A DNA stretch of 64,000 bases, taken from positions 630,950 through 694,949 of the forward strand of contig JAFKER010000005.1 of NCBI GenBank assembly GCA_017308595.1, read 5' to 3'. Of the stretch, positions 25,521 to 33,899 are shown one piece after another. The position numbers and the translations under genes were made by a program. The stretch's first letter is position 1, and every line of letters begins with the position of its first letter. The notes below the pieces were generated by a model. It did no database searches. It was not told where the DNA came from and worked only from the letters and a program-made list of their open reading frames with translations. The DNA comes from Afipia sp. GTDB lineage: Bacteria; Pseudomonadota; Alphaproteobacteria; Rhizobiales; Xanthobacteraceae.

Positions 25521-26867
25521 ATGTGGTTTCGCGTGTTTCCTCGTTTGTTGCGGACGCAGGCCGTGTCGGCCCTTGGTCTTTGCGCGCTTGGTTTTTTCGC
25601 CCCTGTGAGCGATGCACGGGCTCAGGATGCGTCCGAGCAGCAGAACCTGTTTCAGCAGATGGTTCGCAGCCCCGGCAATCACGAGGTGACGTTTGCTTAT
25701 GTGAAGGTCGCGACGGCGCGTGGAGATTACGAAGCCGCGATTGGCGCGCTCGAACGGTTGTTGTTCTACAATCCCAAACTGACGCGCGTGAAGTATGAAC
25801 TCGGCGCACTGTATTTCCGTCTCGGCTCTTATGAAATGGCGAAGCGCTATTTCAAGGAAGCGCTCGCGAGCCCGGATGTCGATGCAGTGACCAGGGAGCG
25901 GATCGAGACTTATCTCCCCGACACGGAAAAGCAGCTGCAGCCAAGCCGGTTCTCCGGATTCGTTCAGACCGGCATTCGCTCGCAAAGCAATGCCAGTTTC
26001 TCGCCAGGTGCCGGCGTGCTGCGCCTTGGTGGTCAGGACCTTGCGTTGCTGCCATCGGCGCAGCGTAAAAGCGACATCAACTGGTTCGGACTTGTCGGTC
26101 TGAGCCACGATTACGATTTGCAGAACCAGCGCGGCGATATTCTTGAAACGCGCGCCGTCGGCTATCTCACCGAACAGTCGCGTCTGAAAGATCTGAATGT
26201 CGGCTTCGTTGATATCAGCTTCGGCCCGCGGCTCGCGCTCGCACCGGAGCTTCTGCCCGGTGTCACCGTCAAGCCCTATGTGGTCGCTGGAAACACCTGG
26301 CTTGGTGGGGTCTCGTATTTCTCGACGGCCGGCGCCGGCATCGGCATGAAGATTCCGGTCAACGACCGGTTCTCGTTCGGTCCGGATTTCGAATGGCGCC
26401 GTGCGGACTTCAGGACAACCGATCCTGTCGCGGGATTTGGTTCCAGCGATTGGTATACGACCAGCCTTACGGGGAGCTGGAACATCGCGCAGCAGATCAA
26501 GCTCGACGCGCGTGGGCTGTATCGTCGCGGCGATGCGTCGCTGGTGTTTCAATCCTTCGATCAGTGGGCTTTCGAAGCCGCTTTAACGCTCGAGTTCGGC
26601 CCGCCGTTTGTCTGGATGTCGCGTAACTGGAGCATTGCGCCGTTCGTGCGGTGGATCGACACACGTTTCGATGCGGCCAATCCGTTTATCGATCCATTGA
26701 CCGTGCGCAGCGATCATCAGTGGTCGGTGGGTGCGTTGTTCAATGCGCCGATCACGAAGAATTTCGGCATTTCCGCTGCGGTCCAGTATGAGAAGACCGA
26801 TTCCTCGCTGCCAAACTATCGCCTGGATAATTTCTCGGTGATGTTCGGTCCGACCGCTCGCTTCTGA
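25521..26867 (+). CDS. Exported TPR plus outer-membrane beta-barrel protein (SLAM/DUF560-like)
   Basis: A 448-residue protein with a signal peptide (SALGLCALGFFAPVSDARAQ, about residues 16-35). A short TPR region follows (about 45-115; NPKLTRVKYELGALYFRLGS and YEMAKRYFKEAL), then a long stretch of alternating amphipathic strands ending in the C-terminal Phe typical of BAM-inserted barrels (FGPTARF). TPR followed by a barrel is the layout of SLAM/DUF560 translocators, which move proteins to the cell surface. The gene ends 11 bases before an exported FecR-domain gene, so the two are coupled. The ATG at 25521 has GTGGGA nine bases upstream; a GTG at 25506 is the alternative. The role as a translocator is inference; it could also be a simple porin-like anchor. 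Confidence 0.7.
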   Translation: MWFRVFPRLLRTQAVSALGLCALGFFAPVSDARAQDASEQQNLFQQMVRSPGNHEVTFAYVKVATARGDYEAAIGALERLLFYNPKLTRVKYELGALYFRLGSYEMAKRYFKEALASPDVDAVTRERIETYLPDTEKQLQPSRFSGFVQTGIRSQSNASFSPGAGVLRLGGQDLALLPSAQRKSDINWFGLVGLSHDYDLQNQRGDILETRAVGYLTEQSRLKDLNVGFVDISFGPRLALAPELLPGVTVKPYVVAGNTWLGGVSYFSTAGAGIGMKIPVNDRFSFGPDFEWRRADFRTTDPVAGFGSSDWYTTSLTGSWNIAQQIKLDARGLYRRGDASLVFQSFDQWAFEAALTLEFGPPFVWMSRNWSIAPFVRWIDTRFDAANPFIDPLTVRSDHQWSVGALFNAPITKNFGISAAVQYEKTDSSLPNYRLDNFSVMFGPTARF

Positions 26868-26878
26868 GGGTGCAGCAG

Positions 26879-27796
26879 ATGTTATTTTCCAAAGAGACAT
26901 ACCTCCGGTCGCTTCTGACGGTGCTGCTCTCCACGACGGCGCTTATCCCTGCCGCTGAAGCCCAGAATTCGGGGCGCGTCGGCGCAGTCAATCTCGATGC
27001 CACCGGCACACCGCCGGGCGCAGGCACCCGTACGCTGACTATCGGCACCAATCTCGTCTACAAAGAACGGGTGCAGACGTCGGCGCAGGGTTCGACGCAG
27101 ATCATGTTCCCGGACACGTCGACACTGAATGTCGGCCGCAACAGCAACATTGTCATCGACGAATACGTTTACGATCCGGCCGCCGGAACTGGCAAAATGG
27201 TGGCGACGGTCTCCAAAGGCGTGATGCGCTTTGTCGGCGGACAGATCAGCCACACCGCAGGCGTCACGGTGAAGACGCCGGTTGCAACGCTGGGCATCCG
27301 CGGCGGCGTGGCGACGGTTGTTTATCCGATCCCGCAGGGCTTCGCCGGCTCCGATCCGAAGCTTGCGCAGGCGCGAGGCGAACTCGTGATCGGTCATGTC
27401 GGCTCCGTCGTGATCAAGAACAATGCGGGGTCAGTCATCGTCCGTCCGGGCTACATGACCTGGGTGTCCGGCCCGAACGATCCGATCCCGGAGCCGTTTC
27501 CTATCCCTGATTTCCTGCTGCAGAAGATCATGGCCGCGCTGACCAGTGGGCCGGGACAGACCGGAGGCATCAGCGATCTGCCGACAGATCAGATGGCCGC
27601 ACGGCTGGGCTTCGGCAAAACCATCGTGACCGATCCGGCACGGCCGCCGGGAACAGACCCGCTCGGATATTTTTCGATCTTCGACGGTGGCAACTCGGTC
27701 GCCAAGAACAAGTCGCAATCCAACCAGACCAATCAGGTCACTCAGCCGGATCCGAACCAGGGTGGCGGCGGCGGTTGTTACGGATATTGCTACTAG
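26879..27796 (+). CDS. Exported FecR-domain protein
   Basis: A 305-residue protein with a signal peptide (SLLTVLLSTTALIPAAEAQ, residues 11-29) and a FecR domain (about 55-145) that includes GSTQIMFPDTSTLNVG and the typical TPVATLGIRGG near residues 133-143. The C-terminal third is Pro/Gly/Asn/Gln-rich and ends in a glycine run with CYGYCY. Unlike the sigma-regulator FecR there is no membrane helix and no sigma factor nearby, so it is not a classical anti-sigma factor. The ATG at 26879 with GAGGG eight bases upstream is preferred over a GTG at 26870. It lies 11 bases downstream of the TPR-barrel gene and may be its cargo or periplasmic partner. Confidence 0.8.
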   Translation: MLFSKETYLRSLLTVLLSTTALIPAAEAQNSGRVGAVNLDATGTPPGAGTRTLTIGTNLVYKERVQTSAQGSTQIMFPDTSTLNVGRNSNIVIDEYVYDPAAGTGKMVATVSKGVMRFVGGQISHTAGVTVKTPVATLGIRGGVATVVYPIPQGFAGSDPKLAQARGELVIGHVGSVVIKNNAGSVIVRPGYMTWVSGPNDPIPEPFPIPDFLLQKIMAALTSGPGQTGGISDLPTDQMAARLGFGKTIVTDPARPPGTDPLGYFSIFDGGNSVAKNKSQSNQTNQVTQPDPNQGGGGGCYGYCY

Positions 27797-27809
27797 TTCT
27801 TGACGGTCG

Positions 27810-28718
27810 TCATTTCGATTGCTTGGGCAGAAAAAGCGCCTGAGCCAGGCTTGCCTGTTCGGCCATGAAGTCTGCTGTGACCCGGATGCGTGCGATATTG
27901 CGTAGGTCGCTGTGCAGCACCAGCCAGAATGTTCTGATCAGGCGAAAGCTCGGCAACACCCGGACGAGTTGTGGCTCTGTCTGCGCGATGAAGCAGGGGA
28001 GAACGCAAAGGCCGGCTCCAGCAATGGTGGAGTTCAATTGCGCAATCAGGTTCGAACTCTTGATCGCGGGCCGCAGATCGGGCGACACGAAATGCGTGTA
28101 TTCCAGCTCCGGTGAGTAAACCAGATCGTCGATATATGAGATGAACCGGTGGGACGGCACATCGGCGGTCTTCTTGATGGCGGGGTGCGTGGCGAGATAA
28201 TCCTTCGATGCGTAAAGGCCAAGTTCGTAGTCCGTCAGCTTTCGCGAATGCAGCCGTCCTTCGCTGGGTTGTGTCAGGCTGACCGCGATATCGGCTTCGC
28301 GCCGGGAGAGACTGAACTCACGGGGCATGGCAACCAGTTCGATCGTCAGGTCCGGATGTCTGTCGCTAAGCTCACCCAGGCGTGGCGCCAGAAATTTGGT
28401 GCCGAAACCGTCAGGGGTGCCGATCCGTACCGCTCCGTTGGCTTGAAGCTTCGCATCGCCGATGGACTGGGCTGCAGACGTGGCGAGCTGGTCCATCTGT
28501 TCTGCCATTTCCAGCAGTCGCTCGCCCGCTTCGGTCAGGGACGAGCCGCTGGTGCGGCGATCGAACAGCTGCGATCCCAGAGAGGCTTCGAGTGCTGCAA
28601 TTCGCCGGCTGAGAGTGGAATAGTCGATTTTGAGCCTTTTTGCGGCAGCCGTCATGCTGCCGCACCGCGTGATGGCAAGAAATGATCGAACGAGATTCCA
28701 GTCAAACTGGTCGGTCAT
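27810..28718 (-). CDS. LysR-family transcriptional regulator
   Basis: A complete 302-residue LysR regulator. The N-terminal winged HTH (about 5-65) contains TAAAKRLKIDYSTLSRRIAALE, where Asp-Tyr replaces the more usual Ser-Gln-Pro of the recognition helix. The effector domain follows from about residue 95 (VRIGTPDGFGTKFLAPRLGEL). It is divergent from the alcohol dehydrogenase gene at 28918 with 199 bases between, so that gene is its likely target. Its end is 13 bases from the convergent FecR gene. I could not find a convincing T-N11-A box in the intergenic space by eye. Confidence 0.9.
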   Translation of the reverse strand: MTDQFDWNLVRSFLAITRCGSMTAAAKRLKIDYSTLSRRIAALEASLGSQLFDRRTSGSSLTEAGERLLEMAEQMDQLATSAAQSIGDAKLQANGAVRIGTPDGFGTKFLAPRLGELSDRHPDLTIELVAMPREFSLSRREADIAVSLTQPSEGRLHSRKLTDYELGLYASKDYLATHPAIKKTADVPSHRFISYIDDLVYSPELEYTHFVSPDLRPAIKSSNLIAQLNSTIAGAGLCVLPCFIAQTEPQLVRVLPSFRLIRTFWLVLHSDLRNIARIRVTADFMAEQASLAQALFLPKQSK

Positions 28719-28917
28719 CGCGAGTTGCTTTCGAATGTCGCCGGCAGATGTTTCGCCGATCTGTTCTGCCTAGTCCATCGGGTGGCCGGGGCCAAGTTTC
28801 ATATGCGGCCCGGCAGCCCATCCGCCATATTGACACGCCAGCCTCTGCTCGCCTCTACTCCCGCTCGAACAGAAGCCGCATTTTTGGCTGGCTCGACAAA
28901 AAAAGGGGAGATGCGTG

Positions 28918-29973
28918 ATGAAAAGCTTCAAGGTCGAGGAATTTAACGGCCCGTTGAAGGAAGTGGACGTCGCGACACCTCAACCGACCGGAACGCAGGT
29001 GCTGCTGAAAGTGAAGGCTGCTGGTGTTTGCCATAGCGATCTTCATATCTGGGAAGGCGGGTATGATCTTGGGCATGGTCGCAAGCCGTTGTCGCTCAAG
29101 GATCGTGGAGTTTCGCTGCCGCTGACGATGGGGCATGAAACGGTGGGCGAGGTCGTCGCGGTCGGTCCCGATGCCAAAGGCGTCGCTGTGGGCGATGTTC
29201 GGCTTATTTATCCATGGCAGGGTTGCGGCAAGTGCGCGACCTGTATGACAGGCGACGAGAACATGTGCGTCGTCAAGCCGAGTGCGCTCGGCATTTATTG
29301 CGACGGCGGTTATGCCGATCACATCATGGTTCGCGATCCGCGTTACCTGCTGGACCTGAAGGGGCTCGATCCCGTGACCGCGGCGCCATATGCCTGTTCG
29401 GGTGTGACGACTTACAGCGCGATCCGGAAACTGACGGATGTTCTCGACCAGCCGATCGTGATCTTCGGAGCAGGCGGGCTCGGCCTGATGGCTTTGACAC
29501 TTCTCAAGGCCATGGGCGGTAAGGGCGCGATTGTTGTCGACATCGATGCCGGCAAGCGGGACGCCGCGGAGAAAGCCGGGGCACTGTCGACCGTGGATGG
29601 CGCCGCACCGGACGCCTTGCAGCAGATCACCGCAAAAGCCGGCGGACCAATCCTCGGTGTGATCGACCTTGTTGGTAATTCGGCGACGACGACGCTTGGC
29701 TTCGATTGTTTGAGCAAAGGCGGTAAGCTCGTGATGGTCGGCCTCTTTGGTGGGGGCGCGCCATGGGCGCTACCTCTGATCGCGATGAAAGCAATTACGA
29801 TTCAGGGAAGCTATGTCGGCAGCCTGAGCGAAACTCAGGAATTGATCGATCTTGTGCGTGAGAAGAATATCCCGGCAATTCCGGTGACAAAGCTGCCGCT
29901 GAATCAAGTCGGCTCAGCCCTGAATGATTTGAAGAAGGGCAAACTGGTCGGCCGCGCCGTGCTGGTCCCTTGA
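28918..29973 (+). CDS. Zinc-dependent alcohol dehydrogenase (MDR family)
   Basis: A 351-residue medium-chain dehydrogenase. The catalytic zinc ligands are in GVCHSDLHIW and GHETVGEVV, the structural zinc site is CGKCATCMTGDENMC, and the NAD(P) Rossmann motif is FGAGGLGLMA (about residues 181-190). It oxidises an alcohol to an aldehyde or the reverse. A short insertion (DLGHGRKPLSLKDRG, about residues 50-64) lengthens the loop before the zinc-binding HE. The ATG at 28918 has AAGGGGAG seven bases upstream, better than the GTG at 28915. It is divergent from LysR and ends at a strong bidirectional terminator. A role in fatty or aromatic alcohol metabolism is possible given the neighbours, but not shown. 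Confidence 0.9.
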   Translation: MKSFKVEEFNGPLKEVDVATPQPTGTQVLLKVKAAGVCHSDLHIWEGGYDLGHGRKPLSLKDRGVSLPLTMGHETVGEVVAVGPDAKGVAVGDVRLIYPWQGCGKCATCMTGDENMCVVKPSALGIYCDGGYADHIMVRDPRYLLDLKGLDPVTAAPYACSGVTTYSAIRKLTDVLDQPIVIFGAGGLGLMALTLLKAMGGKGAIVVDIDAGKRDAAEKAGALSTVDGAAPDALQQITAKAGGPILGVIDLVGNSATTTLGFDCLSKGGKLVMVGLFGGGAPWALPLIAMKAITIQGSYVGSLSETQELIDLVREKNIPAIPVTKLPLNQVGSALNDLKKGKLVGRAVLVP

Positions 29974-29986
29974 TTCCAGGCAAAAC

Positions 29987-30016
29987 ATAAGAGCGGCGCG
30001 ATCACGCCGCTCTTAT
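29987..30016. terminator. Bidirectional terminator between alcohol dehydrogenase and Pat-like gene
   Basis: A perfect 12-bp stem ATAAGAGCGGCG / CGCCGCTCTTAT with loop CGATCA, followed by TTTCG on the plus side and GTTTTG on the minus side. It overlaps the stop codon of the convergent gene at 30013. The two genes converge here, so it can serve both. Confidence 0.75.
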
Positions 30017-32715
30017 TTCGCATGTTGGACGAGCGGTAAAACCACAAGCGAAATGTCGGAATTTTGCGGGTCAGGACGGATTTCGAATCCGAGGTGCCTG
30101 CACATTTCCAGCATTGTTGTATTGGCCGACAGGACCTGACCGCGGATCGCGCGGACACCTTCCGCCCGGCCATACTCGATGATCAGTTTCATCAACAGCG
30201 AGCCAAGGCCGATCCCTTTGAGATCGGATCGCACCAGCACGGCATACTCGGCGCTGGCGAAATCCGAATCTGTATGCAGGCGCACCACACCCAGCATTTT
30301 CCCGCTCGTTTCCTCAATGGCGATGAAGGCCATCGCGCGGGCATAGTCGAGTTGTGTCAGGCGCGCGATAAACGGGTGGGTTAATTCCTTCATCGCGGAG
30401 AAGAACCGCAGCCGAATGTCTTCCTGGCTCACATGCGAGAAGAACTCCGGATAAAGATGCTCGTCCTCGGGCCGCATCGGCCGGACGAAGATGTGTCTGC
30501 CATCCTTAAGGGTTGTGTGACGCTCCCATTCCTTCGGATAGGGCCGGATCGCGAAGCGATAATGACCGGAGCCGCGGATCGCATCGCTGAGCGGCGCAAT
30601 CGATACCTGGGCATCGGCGGCGATCACGCCATCCTTGTCGGCGAGCAGGGGGTTGATGTCGAGTTCGCGGATTTCGGGCAGGTCGGCTGCCATCTGGGCG
30701 ATTTTCACCAGCAACAGTGCGACCGCGCCTTCGTCGGCGGCGGGGACATCGCGATAGCTTTTGAGGATACGCGACACTCGTGTGCGCGCGATCAGGTCCT
30801 TTGCCAGATTGAGATCGAGAGGCGGAAGCGCGAGCGCCTTGTCGTTGATGACTTCCACGGCGGTACCGCCGCGCCCGAACACCACGACCGGGCCGAAGGT
30901 CGGGTCATCTGCAAGGCCCGCGATCAACTCGCGGGCGCGGGGGCGCAGGATCATCGGATGGATCGTTACGCCATCGATCCGTGCTTTGGGCCGCATGGTG
31001 CGGGCCCGCTCCAGGATTTCAGCGGTTGCGTCATGGACGGCGCGCTCGCTGGTCAAATTCAGCCGCACGCCACCGACATCGGATTTGTTCAAAATATCGG
31101 GCGAACTGATCTTGACCACGACTGTGTTGCCGGTCGCGAAGATAGCCGTTGCAGCGCGTGCCGCCTGATCGGCATCGCGTGCCAGCGTCGCGGATGCAAT
31201 CGGGATCGCATAGGCTGCGAACAGTTCCGTCGTTTCAACCGGATTGAGCCAGTTGCGTTTATCCTGCAGGGCGCCCTGGATGATCGCGCGTGCCGCCGTC
31301 ACGTCCGGCGCGAAATCTTCCGGTAGGCTCGGCGGCGTCTGCATCGCGACATCGAGCCCTTCGCGGTAACGCACGATGTGCATGAAGCCGCGCACAGCGT
31401 CCGCTTCGCTGGAGAAATGGGGGATTCCCGCTTCGCCGAAAACCGAAATCGCCGCGCCGCTGTCGCCGACCCAGGCGGCGAACACCGGCTTACGGGAATA
31501 GGATTCGATACGATATTGCTTCACGGTAGCGACCACGGCCTTCGCGGCTTCAACCGGAGACGCCAGCGTGTTCGGCGCGTTCATGATCAGGACCGCATTG
31601 TTTGCCGTGTCGCCCAGAACCAGTTCGCAGGCTTTTGCATAACGCTCCGCCGTTGCATCGCCGAGAATGTCGACAGGATTGGCGTGCGACCATCGCTCCG
31701 GTAGCACCTTGTCAAGATTCTTTCTGACATCCTCGGAAAGGCCGGCAAGCTCGCCCCCCAGATCGATCAGCCGATCCACTGCAAGTACGCCGAGACCGCC
31801 GCCGTTGGTGACAATGGCCAGGCGATGGCCATGCGAGGACTGGATGTGTCCGAGTGTTTCTGCTGCGGAGAATAGTTCATCGAGGTCGAGCACGCGCAGG
31901 AGGCCAGCCCGGCGGAATGCGGCGTCGTACACGGCATCGGCTCCAGCGAGCGCGCCCGTATGCGTCGCAGCCGCTCGCGCGCCCTGCGTGTGGCGGCCGG
32001 ATTTGATGACGACCACAGGTTTCACGCGCGCCGCCGCGCGTGCCGCGGACATGAACTTGCGGACGTCGCTGATGGATTCGACGTAAAGCAGGATGGCGCG
32101 GGTATCGGAATCGAGCGCGAAGTAATCCAGCAGATCGCCCAAGTCCACGTCAAGATTTTCACTCGTGGAAACGATGGCCGAAAATCCGATGTTCCGGTTC
32201 GCGGCCCATTCCACCAGCGCTGTGGAGATCGCACCGGACTGGGAGATCAGGGCAAGGTCTCCGTCCTGCGGAAGGCGTGAGGCGAAGCTGGCGTTGAGCT
32301 TAACCCGTGGCACCAGAATGCCGAGTGACGGGCCAGCCAGACGCAAACCTGTCAGACGCGCCGTTTGCGCGATCGATTCCGTATACGATCCGGTGCCGAG
32401 GCCAAGACCGGCCGACAGCACCATCGCTGCCGGGAAGTTGCGTGCACCGGCCTTTCTCACGATGCCGGGAATGGCGGAGGGGGGTGTGGAAATAATCGTA
32501 AGATCCGGTATCCCCGGAATATCGTTGATGTCGCGAAGTGTCTTGATGCCTTCGATGTCGGAGTACTTGCGGTTGACGACGTGGATCGGCCCGCTGAAGC
32601 CGCCCTTGAGCAGGTTACGTAGTGTCGTCCCGCCGACGGATGCAGGTTTCGGACTGCCTCCGATAAGTGCGATCGATCGCGGCGCGAAAAAGTGGTCGAG
32701 GCGATACGTGCTCAT
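30013..32715 (-). CDS. Pat-type protein acetyltransferase fused to ADP-forming acyl-CoA synthetase
   Basis: A 900-residue multidomain protein: CoA-binding domain (about 8-130, ALIGGSPKPASVGG), ligase flavodoxin-like domains (about 150-460), ATP-grasp domain (about 480-700) and a C-terminal GNAT domain (about 735-890) with the acetyl-CoA loop LKGIGLGSLLM. This is the layout of Pat/YfiQ enzymes that acetylate and switch off AMP-forming acyl-CoA synthetases. The phosphohistidine position of true ADP-forming synthetases, His252 in THTGALAG, is retained, so ligase activity is not excluded. The start is the ATG at 32715; the open frame continues to 32904 but without a better start. A PX4GK acyl-CoA ligase at 12905 is a plausible target. 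Acetyl-CoA level is the likely signal. Confidence 0.85.
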   Translation of the reverse strand: MSTYRLDHFFAPRSIALIGGSPKPASVGGTTLRNLLKGGFSGPIHVVNRKYSDIEGIKTLRDINDIPGIPDLTIISTPPSAIPGIVRKAGARNFPAAMVLSAGLGLGTGSYTESIAQTARLTGLRLAGPSLGILVPRVKLNASFASRLPQDGDLALISQSGAISTALVEWAANRNIGFSAIVSTSENLDVDLGDLLDYFALDSDTRAILLYVESISDVRKFMSAARAAARVKPVVVIKSGRHTQGARAAATHTGALAGADAVYDAAFRRAGLLRVLDLDELFSAAETLGHIQSSHGHRLAIVTNGGGLGVLAVDRLIDLGGELAGLSEDVRKNLDKVLPERWSHANPVDILGDATAERYAKACELVLGDTANNAVLIMNAPNTLASPVEAAKAVVATVKQYRIESYSRKPVFAAWVGDSGAAISVFGEAGIPHFSSEADAVRGFMHIVRYREGLDVAMQTPPSLPEDFAPDVTAARAIIQGALQDKRNWLNPVETTELFAAYAIPIASATLARDADQAARAATAIFATGNTVVVKISSPDILNKSDVGGVRLNLTSERAVHDATAEILERARTMRPKARIDGVTIHPMILRPRARELIAGLADDPTFGPVVVFGRGGTAVEVINDKALALPPLDLNLAKDLIARTRVSRILKSYRDVPAADEGAVALLLVKIAQMAADLPEIRELDINPLLADKDGVIAADAQVSIAPLSDAIRGSGHYRFAIRPYPKEWERHTTLKDGRHIFVRPMRPEDEHLYPEFFSHVSQEDIRLRFFSAMKELTHPFIARLTQLDYARAMAFIAIEETSGKMLGVVRLHTDSDFASAEYAVLVRSDLKGIGLGSLLMKLIIEYGRAEGVRAIRGQVLSANTTMLEMCRHLGFEIRPDPQNSDISLVVLPLVQHAK

Positions 32716-32985
32716 AAAGGGTCTCGGGCCATCGTTGTGACAGGCTATCGTAATTACGCGGGAAATGCGTCCGGGCTGCGCCAGAGGCATTCGGTCGCGC
32801 TTGCGACTCGTTTTACTCCAACATGTTCCGGGGCATGGTGCAGAGCAATAAAATTCACCACGCCCGAGTTTTGTCCGAAAGCCGATTGGCAGGAGCCCTG
32901 ACATGCTTCTAGACTAAGCGGGCTGCCTCAATGCGGAGCAGTAAAAAGGCGTGTTCAATGACGTTGCTTGCCTGGGCTGGTCGCG

Positions 32986-33780
32986 ATGACGGCTAACGAA
33001 AGCTACCTTGCTGAAAAGGGCCGTCTGCGCCCGCCGAATCTCGGTCTTTTTCTCGCCGAAGGGCGGGGCGTTTTCGAACTGAATGCGACATTGCTGATGG
33101 CGCCCGCGCTCCTGACGGCGCCGCGCGGGGACGGGCATCCAGTGCTGGTCCTGCCGGGCCTTCTGGCAACCGACGTTTCCACGCTCATCCTTCGGCGCTA
33201 TCTGGACCTGCTGGGGTTTTCCACGCATCCGTGGGGCTTCGGACGGAACACCGGCGGCGTCTACAGTATGCGCGAGAAACTCGGCCAGTTACTGACGAGC
33301 GTCCACGCCACAACCGGTCGCAAGGTCAGCATTGTGGGCTGGAGTCTTGGCGGCGTCTATGCGCGCGATCTGGCACTGCGAATGCCGGATATGGTCCGCT
33401 ATGTAGTTACCATGGGCAGCCCATTTGCTGGCGATATCAGCGCCACCAATGCGAAGCGCGTTTACGAGATGCTGTCCGGCGAGACGATTGCGGATGCCGA
33501 TCTTCGGGACATTGAGGCCATCGCCGGTGATCTTCCGGTGCCGACGTCGTCGCTTTACACGCGAACCGATGGAATCGTGAACTGGCGGACATGCCTCAAC
33601 CGGACATCGGATACGGCTGAAAATATCGAGATCACGCTGGCAAGTCACATCGGAATCGGTGTTAACGCCGCGGCGCTGTGGGCTGTGGCCGACCGCCTTG
33701 CGCAAAAGGAAGGCGACTTTCATCCGTTCGATCGCTCGGGCCCGTTTGCCCTGGCTTATGCGCGACCGGAGAAAGGCTAG
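32986..33780 (+). CDS. Alpha/beta hydrolase, lipase-like (paralogue of 45462-46232)
   Basis: A 264-residue alpha/beta hydrolase without a signal peptide. It has APRGDGHPVLVLPGLLA for the oxyanion strand, the nucleophile elbow GWSLGG (Ser near residue 114), GSPF after it, and RTDGIVNW in the acid region, with His in ASHIGIG. The arrangement GWSLGGxYAR recalls PGAP1-like and PHA- or lipid-ester hydrolases. It is clearly paralogous to the protein at 45462, sharing long identical stretches such as PRGDGHPVLVLPGL and RKVS.VGWSLGG.YAR. The ATG at 32986 lacks a strong ribosome binding site; a TTG at 32968 is possible. It heads the plus-strand storage-lipid genes, just before a wax ester synthase, so it may hydrolyse storage esters. 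Confidence 0.82.
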   Translation: MTANESYLAEKGRLRPPNLGLFLAEGRGVFELNATLLMAPALLTAPRGDGHPVLVLPGLLATDVSTLILRRYLDLLGFSTHPWGFGRNTGGVYSMREKLGQLLTSVHATTGRKVSIVGWSLGGVYARDLALRMPDMVRYVVTMGSPFAGDISATNAKRVYEMLSGETIADADLRDIEAIAGDLPVPTSSLYTRTDGIVNWRTCLNRTSDTAENIEITLASHIGIGVNAAALWAVADRLAQKEGDFHPFDRSGPFALAYARPEKG

Positions 33781-33899
33781 CGTCTGACAACATAATCGCC
33801 GCACAAGAATTGCCGGACGGGCAACAGCGGCAACCGGATCATGATCGGAAATGCGGGAAGCCCGCCGACATCATGGTCTCGCTGAAACGGGAGGGTACT

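Noticed and set aside
26879-27796. FecR protein as an anti-sigma factor of an iron-starvation system
   Set aside because: There is no membrane helix, no sigma factor and no TonB receptor nearby, and a signal peptide is present instead.
33678-33899. N-terminal extension of the wax ester synthase
   Set aside because: It overlaps the end of the upstream hydrolase in another frame; GGAGGG and ATG at 33900 fit the family N-terminus.
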